64,000 nt of DNA from Trissonchulus latispiculum (lineage: Eukaryota > Nematoda > Enoplea > Enoplida > Ironidae). Made by a program: the position numbers and the translations under genes. Positions within the stretch are counted from its first letter, which is position 1; the number at the start of each line of letters is the position of its first letter. The stretch is from NCBI GenBank assembly GCA_030248195.1, contig JASAND010022385.1, positions 109,916-173,915 on the forward strand, in the 5' to 3' direction. Shown piece after piece: positions 24,746 through 36,928 of the stretch. The notes under the pieces are model-generated. The model saw nothing but the letters and a program-made list of their open reading frames with translations. It made no database searches and was not told where the DNA came from.

Positions 24746-25304
24746 AGCACTGTTAAACTTCTAATAAATGTAAGCACTGTTTTCCACACTTGGAAGGTGA
24801 ATTATTTACACCGGAGTCAAATCCAGTTAATACCTTGCTGAATGTGAATAGCTGCTTCGGTCACGCTTCTATTGACTTGATCTAAGTGTTCACATACACA
24901 GGGCGCCTTGTCATCTAAGTTTGTCTTTCCAATCGCGCTAACGAAAAGTTCGGGCCGGAACGTTTCTATATTAAAATATTCCGGTGCTCTACCCTAACAA
25001 GACTGCAATATACTCGAAGCATTCAGACCAAAGCCTTGAGGCCTTCAGTATCAATTTGGCAGAACAGGCGCTTTGGAAAAGTAAATTGCACGAAATAACT
25101 TGGTAGAAGAATGTTGCACAGAAATTGTCAAGAAATGAATCAATTTACTTAGGGCTGTGTTCTGGCTGAGTGGCTGTGACTGGGGCCTCAGACTATTTGT
25201 GGGCTTGGTCTGGGTCAAGCCTGATGAAGAAATCAAAGTCTACGCAGTGTAGGAGGGTTAGGTCGATGAGATTCTAACTGGCCTGGCCTGGCACTAGATA
25301 ATAC

Positions 25305-25724
25305 CAAGAGTACATAATGATAAGAGTATGACAAGCCTAACACTCTATGCAGTGAAGGCAAAAACTATGCGATGCGCGCTAACGGCTTACCCCCCCCCCA
25401 CAAATTGACCCCCTCTCACACCGCCCCTATATGGGTACATAGTTCCAAGCGGGGGTCACTCACTCGCTTAGCATGTTTTTCACATGCAAGTGTTAAACAT
25501 ACACGCTTAAACCCCGTCCCCAAATTGGGCCGCTATTAATTTCAACGTGTAATTATGCAAAGCAGTGAGCGACCCCCGTTTGGAACTATGTACCCATATA
25601 GGGGCGGTGTGAGAGGGGGTCAATTTGTGGGGAGGGGGGTAAGCCGTTAGCGCGCATCGCATAGTTTTTGCCTTCACAGCATAGAGTGTTAGGCTTGTCA
25701 TACTCTTATCATTATGTACTCTTG
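25305..25724. mobile_element. 7-bp-TSD MITE, copy 3
   Basis: CAAGAGTACATAATG termini with exact flanks ATAATAC (25298-25304 and 25725-25731). It is a 420-base near-perfect palindrome with C-runs and G-runs beside GCTAACGGCTTACC and a short central loop. Confidence 0.88.
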
Positions 25725-25757
25725 ATAATACGTATATATATATATCGGTAGTTTAGA

Positions 25758-26494
25758 GGAAATTTTGGTGATAGTAGCTCACGCGGGCACTTCAGGCTAA
25801 AATTAAAGAGAAGGTGTCCACATTAATTGCATCAAGTAGTCTACGCGGGCACCTGCATATTTTAAGTCTCTCCAGAGTGAACTACTGTAGACAGAGAAGG
25901 CATCATGTAGTTCACGCGGGCACCTAAGTGAAAATGTCAATTTTCAATTCCACTTTCAAACTAAACTAAACTAAATCAAACTTAATTATCCATCTATATA
26001 TCCTAACTGCTCTTTGTATTCTGCCGGCCGCAAATTTCAATTTACCTTTTACACTTTTTGTAAACCCTTTGACACTTTTATTCGAATTTCTTTGCATTGT
26101 ACTGATACTGTAAAAATATTTGTAAAGGTTACAACATTGAAATAACCTTCAGTCGGTCGCCTTGTTGGCTACAAAAAGCTTCCAGCTGTCCAATTTTGAA
26201 TTCAGTTTTACCGTTTAGCTAATTTTAGTTTTACCTAATAACGTTCCGAACTGAATAAATCCAAATAAGTCAATCACCCAGTATCATTTAGTTTGAAAGT
26301 GGAATTGAAAATTGACATTTTCACTTAGGTGCCCGCGTGAACTACATGATGCCTTCTCTGTCTACAGTAGTTCACTCTGGAGAGACTTAAAATATGCAGG
26401 TGCCCGCGTAGACTACTTGATGCAATTAATGTGGACACCTTCTCTTTAATTTTAGACTTAAGTGCCCGCGTGAGCTACTATCACCGAAATTTTC
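25758..26494. mobile_element. inverted-repeat element with CACGCGGGCAC motifs
   Basis: Two arms of about 210 bases (25758-25970 and 26285-26494) match in inverse orientation. Each carries three TAGT(T/C)CACGCGGGCACCT-like motifs spaced about 75 bases apart. The termini are close to GAAATTTTGGTGATAGTAGC. The TSD is unclear. The centre is AT-rich and non-coding. Confidence 0.7.
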
Positions 26495-27427
26495 TTTTAA
26501 GTTTGCTATTTCTTTTTCTTGCGAAAGAAGAAATCTTCGACTTTCTTTTTCTTTTCTTTTCTTTATTATAAAAATCTTTGGTTCAAGTTCTTGCGATTTC
26601 AAGTTCAATTCCTCAGAAGGAGATTCCACATCAAAAAGGCCCAAATAGGCAAATATAAACCAAAGCATGGCCATTCTTAGTTCCTACATATGCGCTGCCT
26701 TGTATGAAAAGGCATAACCACTGCCAAATTGTGACAAACTCTTTACAGGGACAGAGCAAGCTAGAGAACTGTTACTTATCAGATTTATTTACTCACATAA
26801 CAACTCAGGGGACAAGGACTGATTTATATGTAATTTTAGTTTGGAGCTTTGAAAGTGTCAATCCCAAGTTGCTGACATCCTTTGGTCATTTTCTCTGTAA
26901 TGATGATTGAATAGCAATTTCATAACTACAAACAAGGGTTTGAGCCGCTCGACTATTTGCTGAAGTGGGGATATCGAATGCCATAACGAAGTCAACTGTT
27001 TAAAAGTCTGAAATAAACATTTTTTATTTATCCGTTTCCTTCCCTTTTAATTTGGTATATATGAAATTTCTAGAAAACAAAACTAGCTGAAGAAACTATT
27101 CAAAAATAGGCCCGCATCGGCCGTGCGTGTAGCAAAATTCGGCACCCGCTGCCCACATAGTTCTGGGGTGGGATTCCCAGTAACGCAGTTTGGATACCTC
27201 AGCGGCTTTTCTGGACGGTGAAAAATACTATTTCTATTGCAAGCATACTCGACAGTTAATGCTTTGCATTTTATAGTTCTATAAATACAAATCGTCCAAG
27301 TATGCTTGATCCAGCAGGGCACAAAAAGTTTCTTTGTGGAGCAACCTGTCTCGCAGCACCCCCTATCGACAGTTCAGCGTTCATGTTTCGACCATATGGT
27401 ACATACTACGAGGAATGCACAGCCTTA
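26495..27427. other. spacer without a supported gene
   Basis: It begins with a TTTCTTTTTCTT low-complexity run at 26510-26562. The rest shows no family-level protein similarity and no clear repeat. Confidence 0.4.
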
Positions 27428-27685
27428 GGCCCGGTTCATACCTCTGTCCGTTTCTGGTTGTCCCTGTCTGTTTGTCCGTAAGGGCTGTCCGTTTACACTT
27501 TAACACTGCTCTACTTTTCCGGTTATCCGTAAGTAACAAGTATGAATCAGTTCATTAAAGCAAACCGGACAAACGGAAAGCTAGCTATAAACTCATCTGT
27601 GTGTACAGCAAAACGGGACAAACGGAGAAACGGAAATTCCGACAGACAGACAAACGGACAACCAGGAAATAGGTATGAGCCGGGA
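27428..27685. mobile_element. Harbinger-like MITE with GGCCCGGTTCATACC ends, copy 1
   Basis: The left end GGCCCGGTTCATACCT and the right end AGGTATGAGCCGGGA are flanked by TTA on both sides (27425-27427 and 27686-27688), the 3-bp duplication typical of PIF/Harbinger. The interior contains many GTCCGTTT / AAACGGAC motifs in inverted order. Confidence 0.65.
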
Positions 27686-28145
27686 TTAAGACACTCAGCT
27701 CTTCTTAATAGGATAAGCTTGTTTATTCGGTTTATCTTCAGCAGTCAGAATTTCATAAGTCAGAATTTCATTAGTCAGAAACTAACTTTTCAAACTTTAA
27801 TTAGTCAGAATTTAGGTTTTTGAAATAATATAAGTTGAACTTTCATTTGTCAGAATTTCATAAGTCAGAATTTGATTAGTCAGAATTTGATTAGTCAGAA
27901 CTTCGTTTGTCAGAATTTTGCAAAAAAAGCACTGTTCTTCTTGGCGCAAAGTGCAACAAGATGGCTGATCTTGATGATAATTTTATAAAATGACTTCTAG
28001 TCTACACAAATTGTGTCTTGGCTCTACCATCAGCAACGAGCAAAACTTTCTTTTCAAAAGGGTTCCCCAACAACAGTGTTGGTTCCACGTAGAGAGGAAA
28101 TGAAGATAGACTGTTTCCTTAGTATTCTAAAAGAATCAGAATCGC

Positions 28146-28182
28146 CAAGACTACGTAATAACTGTTGGATTATGTACTCTTG
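28146..28182. repeat. minimal remnant of the 7-bp-TSD MITE (both TIRs only)
   Basis: CAAGACTACGTAAT, nine bases, then ATTATGTACTCTTG: both ends of the CAAGAGTACATAAT family with the whole interior gone. Confidence 0.45.
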
Positions 28183-28663
28183 GTATGGCGCAAATCATCA
28201 ATGTTCTTTTTGGGGCAGTGTTAAGAGCTACAAGAGTTGCAGTGCCTCAACCGATGAAAATTTGAAAATAGGCCAAATTATAGGGATTTTACCAGTAAAA
28301 TATAGGGCGAAATATAGGGATACTTAACTCTTGTTACAAGCGAACTTCCAGTAACTTTTTTTATGCACACCACACACAATATGTGAGTTTACGGAGTGGG
28401 GCAAACTCCTACTTAAAGGTTTAAACCAAACCTAAGCAGGTTATTCAGGTTTATTCAGAATTCGAAAAAATCCCGGTTAAAGTTTTTCGACAAGTGATAA
28501 AAAGGAATTTCAGAAAATTTTTGAAACTTTTTGAAAATTCCAACAGTCTCTCTCTACAATAGTAACGATATTTATCGATCAAAACTAGGGTTCAGCTGGG
28601 ACAGGTCAGGCCCCGATCTCGAGCTTCCGAGATTTTGTGATATCTTTTAATGACTGTAGAATA

Positions 28664-31152
28664 CGGTCACCCGGGGTTACTTTGCCCGACGGGGTAACTT
28701 TGCCAGCGCCTTGAAAACAAAAATGGGAATGGGTCCGCTGAACTTGCTATACAACTTTTACAGAAAATTTCTTTTGCAGCTTATTCTGCTCTGTTTTGGG
28801 AATCTAACGCACTAATGATGTAAGTTATAGCTTGAGAAATCAGAGTTATGTATAGCCTATAAGCTAACAGCCGTCAATGCCAAAAACCGAAGTGCGAAAT
28901 TTTGGCACTCGGGAGAATTTCCCTAAAAAGTACCCCCCTCAAAGAACCTATGAAAATTATATATCAAACGAAACGTTGAAGTTTCTGCTATCTGATACAG
29001 TTGATTTAAGTGCAATTCCTGCACTACCGTTAACCTTAGGTCGGCATGGCAGAGTAGCCCCACATTTTTTCAAGGTGGGGCTACTTTGCCTGCTCACCGG
29101 TGTTACTTTGCCCATTCAAAAAATGCCAAAAATATTCTTGTAGGCTCTATTTCTAAGCTAATTCACGTAGCCCTTTACATAATTTTGGTTTCGCACGTAA
29201 TGCTACAACAAATCAATATGCAAATTAGCTTGGTCTTTGCAACTTTCAGTCAAATAACGCTTAATTTTGCAGGCTGGGCAGCGTGACTAGTGTAAGTTCA
29301 CCACCAAAACAATTTTTTATGCCTTTCCTTCCAATATTTTTCATACCAATAACTTACCGCAATTTTCCTTTTTCTCCATTCTCATACAGGCAACACTCCC
29401 AAAAATTTTAATGTCACACTGGCTCTTCCCACCGCCAATTCCACACCCCCTGCCTTCTCCAATTCCGATCATCCCCTTTACCACCCTAAATAAATCCCTC
29501 CCAAGAAATCCAAGGCCAAATCTGAGGATCCAAACCCCCGCCCTCCCGGACACCCAACAGCGCTTTCCTTAGAGACTGAAAGAACCATTGTTTCTAATCT
29601 ACTTTATTGCGCCAAATGGGGATATCCTATGAATCCCACCTGCCTTCGTTTGATCGTTCAAACCAGCTTGAACAAGGCTGGCGTTTCTGTTTCGAAATTC
29701 AAGAACAATGTCCCTGGCGAGGACTGGGTTCGGTCCTTTCTAAAACGCCACCCTGTGCTTAGCCTGAAGCTGTCCAACAATCTGACCCTGTCTCGGGCCA
29801 ACAGCACCAGCTACTACAATTCTACAGAGAGAACTACAATGGAAAACTTTAGGGAGTCCACTGCCGCAGCTTGAAAAAGCTATACGTGGGGAAAATGCTG
29901 AACGTATTTTCGTTTGACCCTGATTCCCCGGTTAATCAGGTTGAATTTCAGTTCCTTGATTTTCTTGGAGGCTCAAGATATAGACTGCGAGGAACCGGGT
30001 TGCGAGAAACTGTGGAGGCTAAAGACGTTTTCTTTGGCCCTAAGGGCCGAAGCCTTCGGCGAAAATGGCTACAATATTAATGAGGATGATTTGAAAGCTT
30101 TAAAGCAAAACTCAAAACTACAGTCAGTTGCTTTGCAAAAATTACTTTGCCTAAGACGTTACGGTGGCTTTTTCTTATTACAAACTGTTTGTTTCTTGTT
30201 TTTGAGTGAAAATTTTCTGCCTTATTTACAATTTTTGTCGTGCAATGGCTGTAAACAGTCTGTTCTGTAAGTGTTCAATGTGGCAGTAAACGTGGTTTTT
30301 GACGAATTTTGTTTTGATTCATGTTTTAAGTAGTTTTCAGTTTAGGAGGAATTAGTTTGTAAGTATATCTATAACACAGGGCAAAGTAGCCCCCAGATCT
30401 GGAAATGGGGCTACTTTGCCCAAGCGTTGGCTAGTGCTCGAAAGATTTGTGTCGGTCAGACGGATCTAGTAAACTGGTTGCCCCAAATTGTGTGAGGGCT
30501 AACTACAAACGTTTCTCCGTTATGTCAAAGTAGTCGCTTCGAAGTAGCCAGGATGGTACTGCCAGGAAGCTGTCTGAAACATCTGAAATATACAGTTACG
30601 ACAGCGGTCAAATGAAGTTTTTAGGTTGTAGTACCAGCAGCGACTGTAGGAACCATCAATAATTTTTTTATATGAACAGTGTACAAACACACCCACCGAA
30701 AGCAAAAGATTTGAAGTCTCCACTGCATTCAGACAAGCCAGGCCACGTCCAGAAACTTGGCAAATTAGCGAAAAATTCTGCGGTTGCTTCCTTGAAGGCT
30801 TTAGCATGCAAAGGCTGCCTGTTTTACCTGGCTAAATTTTGGGCTGCATAATATTAGAGATGTCAGCGAATACTACGGTAGTTTTCACTTAGAGTTTTTG
30901 AAGAATTTTGATAGAAATGGCAAAGTAGCCCCAGGGCTTGGCAAAGTAGCCCCAAACCGGTTTAACTTTGCCCAAGCAGGTTTTTTGACATCGGTGCTTA
31001 CACGGTAAAACTTAGCCTTTCTTACGCATATGGGCAAAGTAGCCCCACCCCACACCCACCCTATGCAAAAGAAATTAAGTCGCTATCTGTTGGCAGTCGT
31101 CTGCAATGAAACGTCAAAGTTGAAAAGTGGGCAAAGTAACCCCGGTTGACCG
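28664..31152 (+). mobile_element. pogo/Tigger-like transposon, catalytic core missing
   Basis: 24-base terminal inverted repeats start CGGTCAMCCGGGGTTAC and are followed by TTTGCCC. They are flanked by the TA dinucleotide on both sides (28662-28663, 31153-31154), as for the Tc1/mariner-pogo group. The motif GGGCAAAGTAGCCCC recurs inside in both orientations, for example near 29070, 30380, 30920 and 31030. A frame at about 29570-29874 encodes a CENP-B-type helix-turn-helix domain with the signature PGEDWVRSFLKRHP. A second frame follows in another phase. I find no DDE catalytic domain, so the copy is internally deleted. Confidence 0.75.
29563..29874 (+). pseudogene. CENP-B/pogo-type transposase, N-terminal DNA-binding part
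   Basis: The open stretch reads SLETERTIVSNLLYCAKWGY, then a helix region with FKNNVPGEDW and SFLKRHPVLSLKLS, ending at a stop at 29872. This is the CENPB-type HTH found in pogo and Tigger transposases, which binds the TIRs. The match to the family is clear in the PGxDW and FLKRHP motifs. The usual 300-residue DDE domain does not follow. The next frame (29871-30080) shows no DDE signature. It is a remnant of the element at 28664-31152 and not a host gene. Confidence 0.7.
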
Positions 31153-33081
31153 TATATTACGACCAAAATGTTAAAATTCGAAAGTCCAAAGTATCGCAAA
31201 TTAATTTGTTAAGAAGTTTCGATTTCTCACCGATTTGAATGAAAAAATAAGTACAAGCGTCCACTGGTAGATCCAAGAATTCGCGACTGGGGTTGCGGTG
31301 CTTCACGAGCAAACGTTCGCAAGGTTGAAGTTGAAGAAATGTTTTGTTTTTACAATAAAATCGGTCATAAAATCTTTGATTCTTTGCATTTCGAAGAACC
31401 GCTAAAAAAGTATGGCAATTTCTAGGCCAAAATGAAAATTTTCTCCAAAAACTTCGGGCGCATTTCACGCTTATGCTATTAAGAAGAAGAAAAGTCGAGC
31501 CGACGGCGCGCAATTTTTTGGTCCTTTTTCTCCTTAATTTTTCCTACCTTTGAATCAAGAAGGGGAGGGGGCGGCCGCCGGCCTCCCCTGGCTCCGATCT
31601 GCAAGCTCTGTATTATTGCATTGAGTTTGTATTCTTATTGCAATATTTGAATTTGTCAGAAAAGTTTCAATTTGGACTTAAGTCTTTCAGATCCTGGTCG
31701 TGATGAGGTCCGAGCCCGACCCGGTGCATAAGTGGTGGGAAAAATAAGTAATTTTAAAAACGAGCCTAAGATATGCACTAAAAAACAATATAAGTTTTTC
31801 CGCAATTTTTAAGCTAGCCCTGTTTGTGTATGAAATTTTCAGAGAATGGTGATTTTGGGAAAAATCGCTAATTCTGCTGCCAAACGCATTGAAAAGACAA
31901 CGAGGCTGTCATTGTACGCTGGCATTTTGTAGTCACTTTAAGCTTAAAAACAGCAATTTTTCGCGTTTTTACCTTAAAAATGCTAATTTTACGCTAAAAA
32001 TTTAGGTAAATTGATGCCTTGGGCTCGCCCCCACCCCACTTTTTGGAAGCCCCCCACTTCCCCCTCCCTAGGAGGGGGGGGGGGACGAAGCCCTCCCCAC
32101 TTTCAAAACCAAAAAAAAGGCCAGGTATGTAGCGTCAGTATCAGTACTTTCAGTAAGGCATAAAAGAAAATATCACCTCGACCTTGCCTCGACTTTTGCG
32201 AAACGATTTTGTGCAAACATGGTCTTCCTCAAACTTTGAAAAGTCGCAGAAATCGTGGACGCAATAAAACAACTTTTATAGATATATACTGTCACTCCTC
32301 CTAGTCGAGACTAAATGTACGCAAATTTTACAAACATTGCCGCTGCAGAAAGGTCTTTCTAACGTTTCCATTGCCCTAGGTTTAACACGTGTCGGGATGC
32401 TTATTAATTTGAATGGAGGAAACATTAGTTATGCAATGGAAGCAACTCTTGTGTTGGGGATCCACGAGGCCAATAAAATATGAAAACATTGCCAAAATCG
32501 AGAGCCCACTATAAACTTATACATAGAAGCTGAGCGTAGGATGACGAAAAGAGGTCTAACAGAGAGCTAGTGCATCTGCATTAAAAAGAGTGCGCCGCAG
32601 GCGAAATTTTTTCCATATTTAAAAATTAACCTCAAGTATTAAAGCAAGAAAGCTTAGTTCTGTAACGGTTGAATTGACAACAGTTTGTCCTAAAAATAGG
32701 GAAAAATAGGGCGATTTCGCCCAATATAGGGAAAAATAGGGCGACTCCGAAAAAATAGGGAAAAAATAGGAGAATAGGGATAGTTGAAGCCCTGGAGTTG
32801 ATTTTAGCTCTGCTCTTCTCTACTCTCCCCTACTTTATCGGGAATGGCTCTAAGACTGTACAGCAACGTGCAAAATTTTGAAGAAACTAGAAAAATAAAA
32901 TTCTGACTTACGAAATTCTGACAAATGATAGTTCAACCTATATTATTTCAAAATTTAAATTCTGACTAATGAAATTCTAACTAACGAAATTCTGGCTAAT
33001 GAAATTCTGACTAATACGATTCTGAATAATGAAAGCAGACGGTTTATTCATGCCTTCCCGTTTTTTCGTTTATTCGTTTGA

Positions 33082-33288
33082 ATTGCCGATTCATTCATAG
33101 TTCTCCGTTTGTCTGATTGTCTGTAAGGGATGTCCGTTTACACTTCAACACTGTTCTACATTTCCGGTTGTCCGTAAGCAACAAGTATGAATTAATTCAT
33201 AAAAGCAAACCAGACAAACGGACAATCGGAAACGGAAATTCGGACAGAGAGCCAAACGAACAATCGGCAAATAGGTATGAACCGGGCC
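33082..33288. mobile_element. Harbinger-like MITE, copy 2
   Basis: The right end AGGTATGAACCGGGCC is followed by TTA (33289-33291). The interior matches copy 1 at 27428-27685 in the TGTCCGTTTACACTT and AACAAGTATGAAT segments. The left end is altered and its border is approximate. Confidence 0.55.
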
Positions 33289-33423
33289 TTACTATTTGTT
33301 CCTATTATAAAATCTCGTAGAGCCCGACTTCTAACTACACGAAATAATAAATCAAACAGTTGTTTACTACAGTAAAATAGTATATATAGAACGTGCCAGT
33401 GCTAGTAAAAACGCAAAGTAAAT

Positions 33424-33629
33424 CTACTGTAGATTTAGTCCATAAACAGTAGTATCAAGAGAGGATGCCGGTTTGTGTTGTGTTCGTCTGCGATGCAATC
33501 GCTTGATGCGACCCAATTCACAGAGAGCGCTTGTGATTTGTAGTTTTGAGAAGGAATCTTTTCCAGGGACTAAGGCATTCATGTGGGCTTTAGTAAATGA
33601 TATTTGACCTCCCTGATTTTCTACACCTA
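33424..33629 (-). CDS. possible terminal exon of an unknown gene
   Basis: On the minus strand a good acceptor (polypyrimidine tract then TTTTTTAG) opens an in-frame stretch of about 68 residues ending at a TAG at 33424. It includes an internal ALCELGRIKRLHRRRTQ basic patch. Base composition is less repetitive than the surroundings. I do not recognise the sequence and see no partner exon, so it may be chance or part of an unrecognised repeat. Confidence 0.2.
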
Positions 33630-34182
33630 AAAAAGCAGACATAAAATAGTAACAAAAATTTGACGACCTTTATTATGAGGCGATAGTTTTAGTTTCAACA
33701 ACAATCTCTATCTAAACAATGTAAAATATATACATGACAAAACTAGCAACCCGTTCATATTATCAAGAGTATACAATACCAAGAGTGGGCAGCTTAGCCC
33801 TTCCTAATGGAAATGGCCTGCGACATGCTCGGCACATTAAGGCCGAAATCTCGGGGGGGTCCCACTTACCATTGTCAGCACTAGCGTAGATACGGGGGGG
33901 CGGGGGGGTGGCCGCCCTCCCCGAAATAATGGCTTTGCCCCCCTGAAAAATTGGGCAAAAGAAAAGTTTTACGCCCGCGCGGAGCGCGGGCGTTTAACTT
34001 TCTTAGAAACATACACAAATTATACATTAATGCTTCAAATTAGCTCAACAGTGATGCATTTTCTACACCATTAAAAAATTTTCGCGCCTCCGGCGCGAAT
34101 TTTGGCTATTTACATTGTCAAAATTATTATTTTTCATTAAGCATGCTAACAAATGTTTGCATACAAGTAACAAAAATGCTCC

Positions 34183-36170
34183 GCACAAAGGAGGATAATA
34201 TGTGTGTGATGGCCTGTGGCTATCCTTAAAATTGATAAAATAAAGACAAAAATGTACATATATATACCACAACAAGTTTGGGTGGATGGCTCTATGACGG
34301 AAGTTGATTAGTTCGCTTAGGGTTTTCATTTGATGCCAAAGTTCACCACTTTCAAAAAATTTCATTTTTGATCGAAAATCGCCTAAGTCCCCACCCCACC
34401 CCACCACAGTATTCTACAGCCACTTTAATCATGCAATTCTATGACAAAAGTTGCTCAGCTCACTTAGTGCTTTCATTTGATACCAAATTTGACCACTTTT
34501 GAAAAATTTCATTTTTGACCGAAAATCGCCTAAGTCCCCACCCCACCCCACCACAGCACTCTACAGCCACTTTGAGCATGCAGTTATATGACAAAAGTTG
34601 CTCAGCTCGCTTAGGGCCTTCATTTGGTACCAAATTTGACCACTTTTGAAAAATTTCATTTTTGACCGAAAATCGCCTAAGTCCCCACCCCACCCCACCA
34701 CAGCACCCTACAGCCACTTTGGGTAAGCAGTTCTATGACAAAAGTTGCTCAGCTCAGTTAGGGCTTTCATTTGATACCAAATTTGACCACTTTTGAAAAA
34801 TTTCATTTTTGACCGAAAATCGCCGAAGTCCCCACCCCACCCCACCCCACCACAGCACTCTACAGCCACTTTGAGCATGCAGTTCTTTGACAAAAGTTGC
34901 TCAGCTCGCTTAGGCTTTCATTTGGTACCAAATTTGACCACATTTGAAAAATTTCATTTTTGACCGAAAATCGCCAAGTCCCCACCCCACCCCACCACAG
35001 CACTCTACAGCCACTTTAAGCATACAGTTCTATGACAAAAGTTGCTCAGCTCACTTAGGGCTTTCATTTGATACCAAATTTGACCATTTTTGAGAAACTT
35101 TATTTTCGACCATTTGACCCTCCCACCCGACTGACCCTTCAAACGGCAAAGTAGAACCAGCCCCGCAAAATAGGTACGGCGGACGGCAAAACGAATGCCG
35201 GGAATGAGCTGGGCACACCAGAAAACCCCTATAGACAAAGTTTTGAGAGGCCAGGTAGAGCCTACTATGGACCTCCAGGAAGCGGTATCCGACTTGACCC
35301 TCCCGACGGCAAAGTAGAACCAGCCCAGCAATATAGACACGTCGGACGGCAAAACGGATACCGGGAATGAGCTGGGCACACCAGAAAACCCCTATAGACA
35401 AAGTTTTGAGAGGCCAGGTAGAGCCTACTATGGACCTCCAGGAAGCGGTTTCCGACTTGACCCTCCCGACGGCAAAGTGGAACCAGCCCAGCAAGATGGG
35501 TGGGTCTGACGGTAAAACTGACTGCGGGAATCGATTCTCCGTGCCAGAAAACCATTGTATGGAAGATTTGAGCTTTCAAAGTTAAATAGATAGCGAGAAA
35601 TTTCGATTTTTCATTTTTCGAATTTTCGCCATCTTTGACGGGCCACTGTGGTCGCTAGGGAAGTGATAGAGAAACGCAATCTGGACCGTTAGTTAGTTCA
35701 ATATATGTAATTTCTGAATATAAAAAGAAATCAGCCCCAGCTCGTAACGTTCGACCTGAGCGACGACCACAAAATGGTCCCTTTTCGCTATGAGCCGACT
35801 TTGCGGCGCCACTGCGGCGCTGTGGCGCAGCTGCGGCGCAAAAAAGTTGTGATTCTTAAATTCTTTAGAGGGTACTACTAGACCCCATAGTCCTTTAGGT
35901 TGGCCCACCGCTGCAGATCACGTGAAAGCGGCGAACATTATGTACAATACAACCATCAAATAGGAGAAACCGGAAAAAAAACATCGCCGCCATAACCGGT
36001 CCGGGGCGCAACTTTTTAACGGTAAGTGATACGGGGCTGAAACTTCACAGACATACTAAACTCGATGTGCTCTACAATTTACGCATGAAATCTGCGCGGG
36101 ATCTGCGCAGGATTTTGCGCAGACTTTTCACACATATTATAGGGGTCGCTGCCGCGACCCCTATGATATA
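34183..36170. repeat. composite satellite block, copy 1
   Basis: It has three parts. First come about five tandem units of about 147 bases with CCCCACCCCACCACAGCAC and TTGCTCAGCTC (34300-35110). Then come tandem units of about 165 bases with GACGGCAAAGT and GAGCTGGGCACACC (35130-35500). Last is a unique tail ending in the hairpin TAGGGGTCGC / GCGACCCCTA at 36141-36164. The whole block recurs at 48418-50231. Frames of 70-150 residues here are repeat translations. Confidence 0.85.
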
Positions 36171-36536
36171 GGTTGCTTTGCAGCTGTTATCTGCGTTATT
36201 CCCAACATCATCAGCCTTGGCATAATTGGTTGATGTCATGAGAATACGCAGTTCTTACGTAATGGGAGCATCCTAATGGTTTCAGTTTTCGGGCGAGACA
36301 GTAAAAAGTAGAAAATAGCAAATAAAAGTACAAAATGTTGTTAGTCAATTGATAAATCATTTATAAAGAATTAAATGTTTCAATAGCGTTTAATTGCGAA
36401 ATTAAAAAATTTTCTCACTTCTGGGGGGCTCGGCCCCCCAGACCCCCCATTTGGGACTTAGGGTATCGCTTTCAGTTGTAACAAGTCGAAACATGAACCA
36501 TATGTAGAAGACTTTTGAATTAATAGGGACAACTTG

Positions 36537-36928
36537 CTGGGTTTACTTTAGGCGAAAAAAAGTGGGGGGGGGGGGAATAAAATGGGCTAAAAATGCCAAA
36601 AATACCGTATAAAAAGCCTGTTTTCTACATATACTGCTATAACTAGGCTTAAAAGTGCTCAAAAATTGAGTTTTAGCACCAAAAAATACGATTTTTGACC
36701 AAAAATTTCCGGCGAAGCCGGAAAAATTTTGAAAATTTTGACCGAAAATCCTAAAAATTTGGCATTTTCTGGGCACCTTAGGGTGAGTGGGGGGGGGGGG
36801 GGGGGGGGAAGCCCGAAAAAGTGGGGGTGGGGCGGAGGGGGGGGGGGGAAGAGGTCGAGGGGGGGGGGGAACCCGAAAAAGTGGGGGGGCGCCCCCCCCC
36901 CCCCCCCCCCCCAGTAAAGTAAACCCAG
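36537..36928. mobile_element. CTGGG-end MITE, copy 1
   Basis: The termini are CTGGGTTTACTTTA and its inverse, with exact 5-bp flanks ACTTG (36532-36536 and 36929-36933). It contains the palindrome CCGGCGAAGCCGG and very long G-runs. Confidence 0.75.

Larger units (their letters stand above)
27742..33035. repeat. 5.3 kb element bounded by inverted GTCAGAATTTCATTA arrays
   Basis: The left array (27742-27925) has about nine units of the form GTCAGAATTTCATTA. The right array (32884-33035) carries the same units inverted, and both contain GAAATAATATA next to GTTGAACT at the same relative place, so they are true inverted copies. The interior includes a pogo-like element, repeated ATAGGGCGAAAT runs near 28260-28320 and 32695-32790, and no intact gene. 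From 31153 to 32880 I see only AT-rich and C- or G-run sequence. Confidence 0.6.

Noticed and set aside
31157..31513. 118-residue minus-strand frame after the pogo-like element
   Set aside because: AT-rich spacer within a larger repeat, no family motif and no splice context.
34460..35579. Several minus-strand frames with repeated protein segments
   Set aside because: They are translations of the 147- and 165-base satellite units, not repeat proteins; the same frames recur in the second block at 49115-49606.
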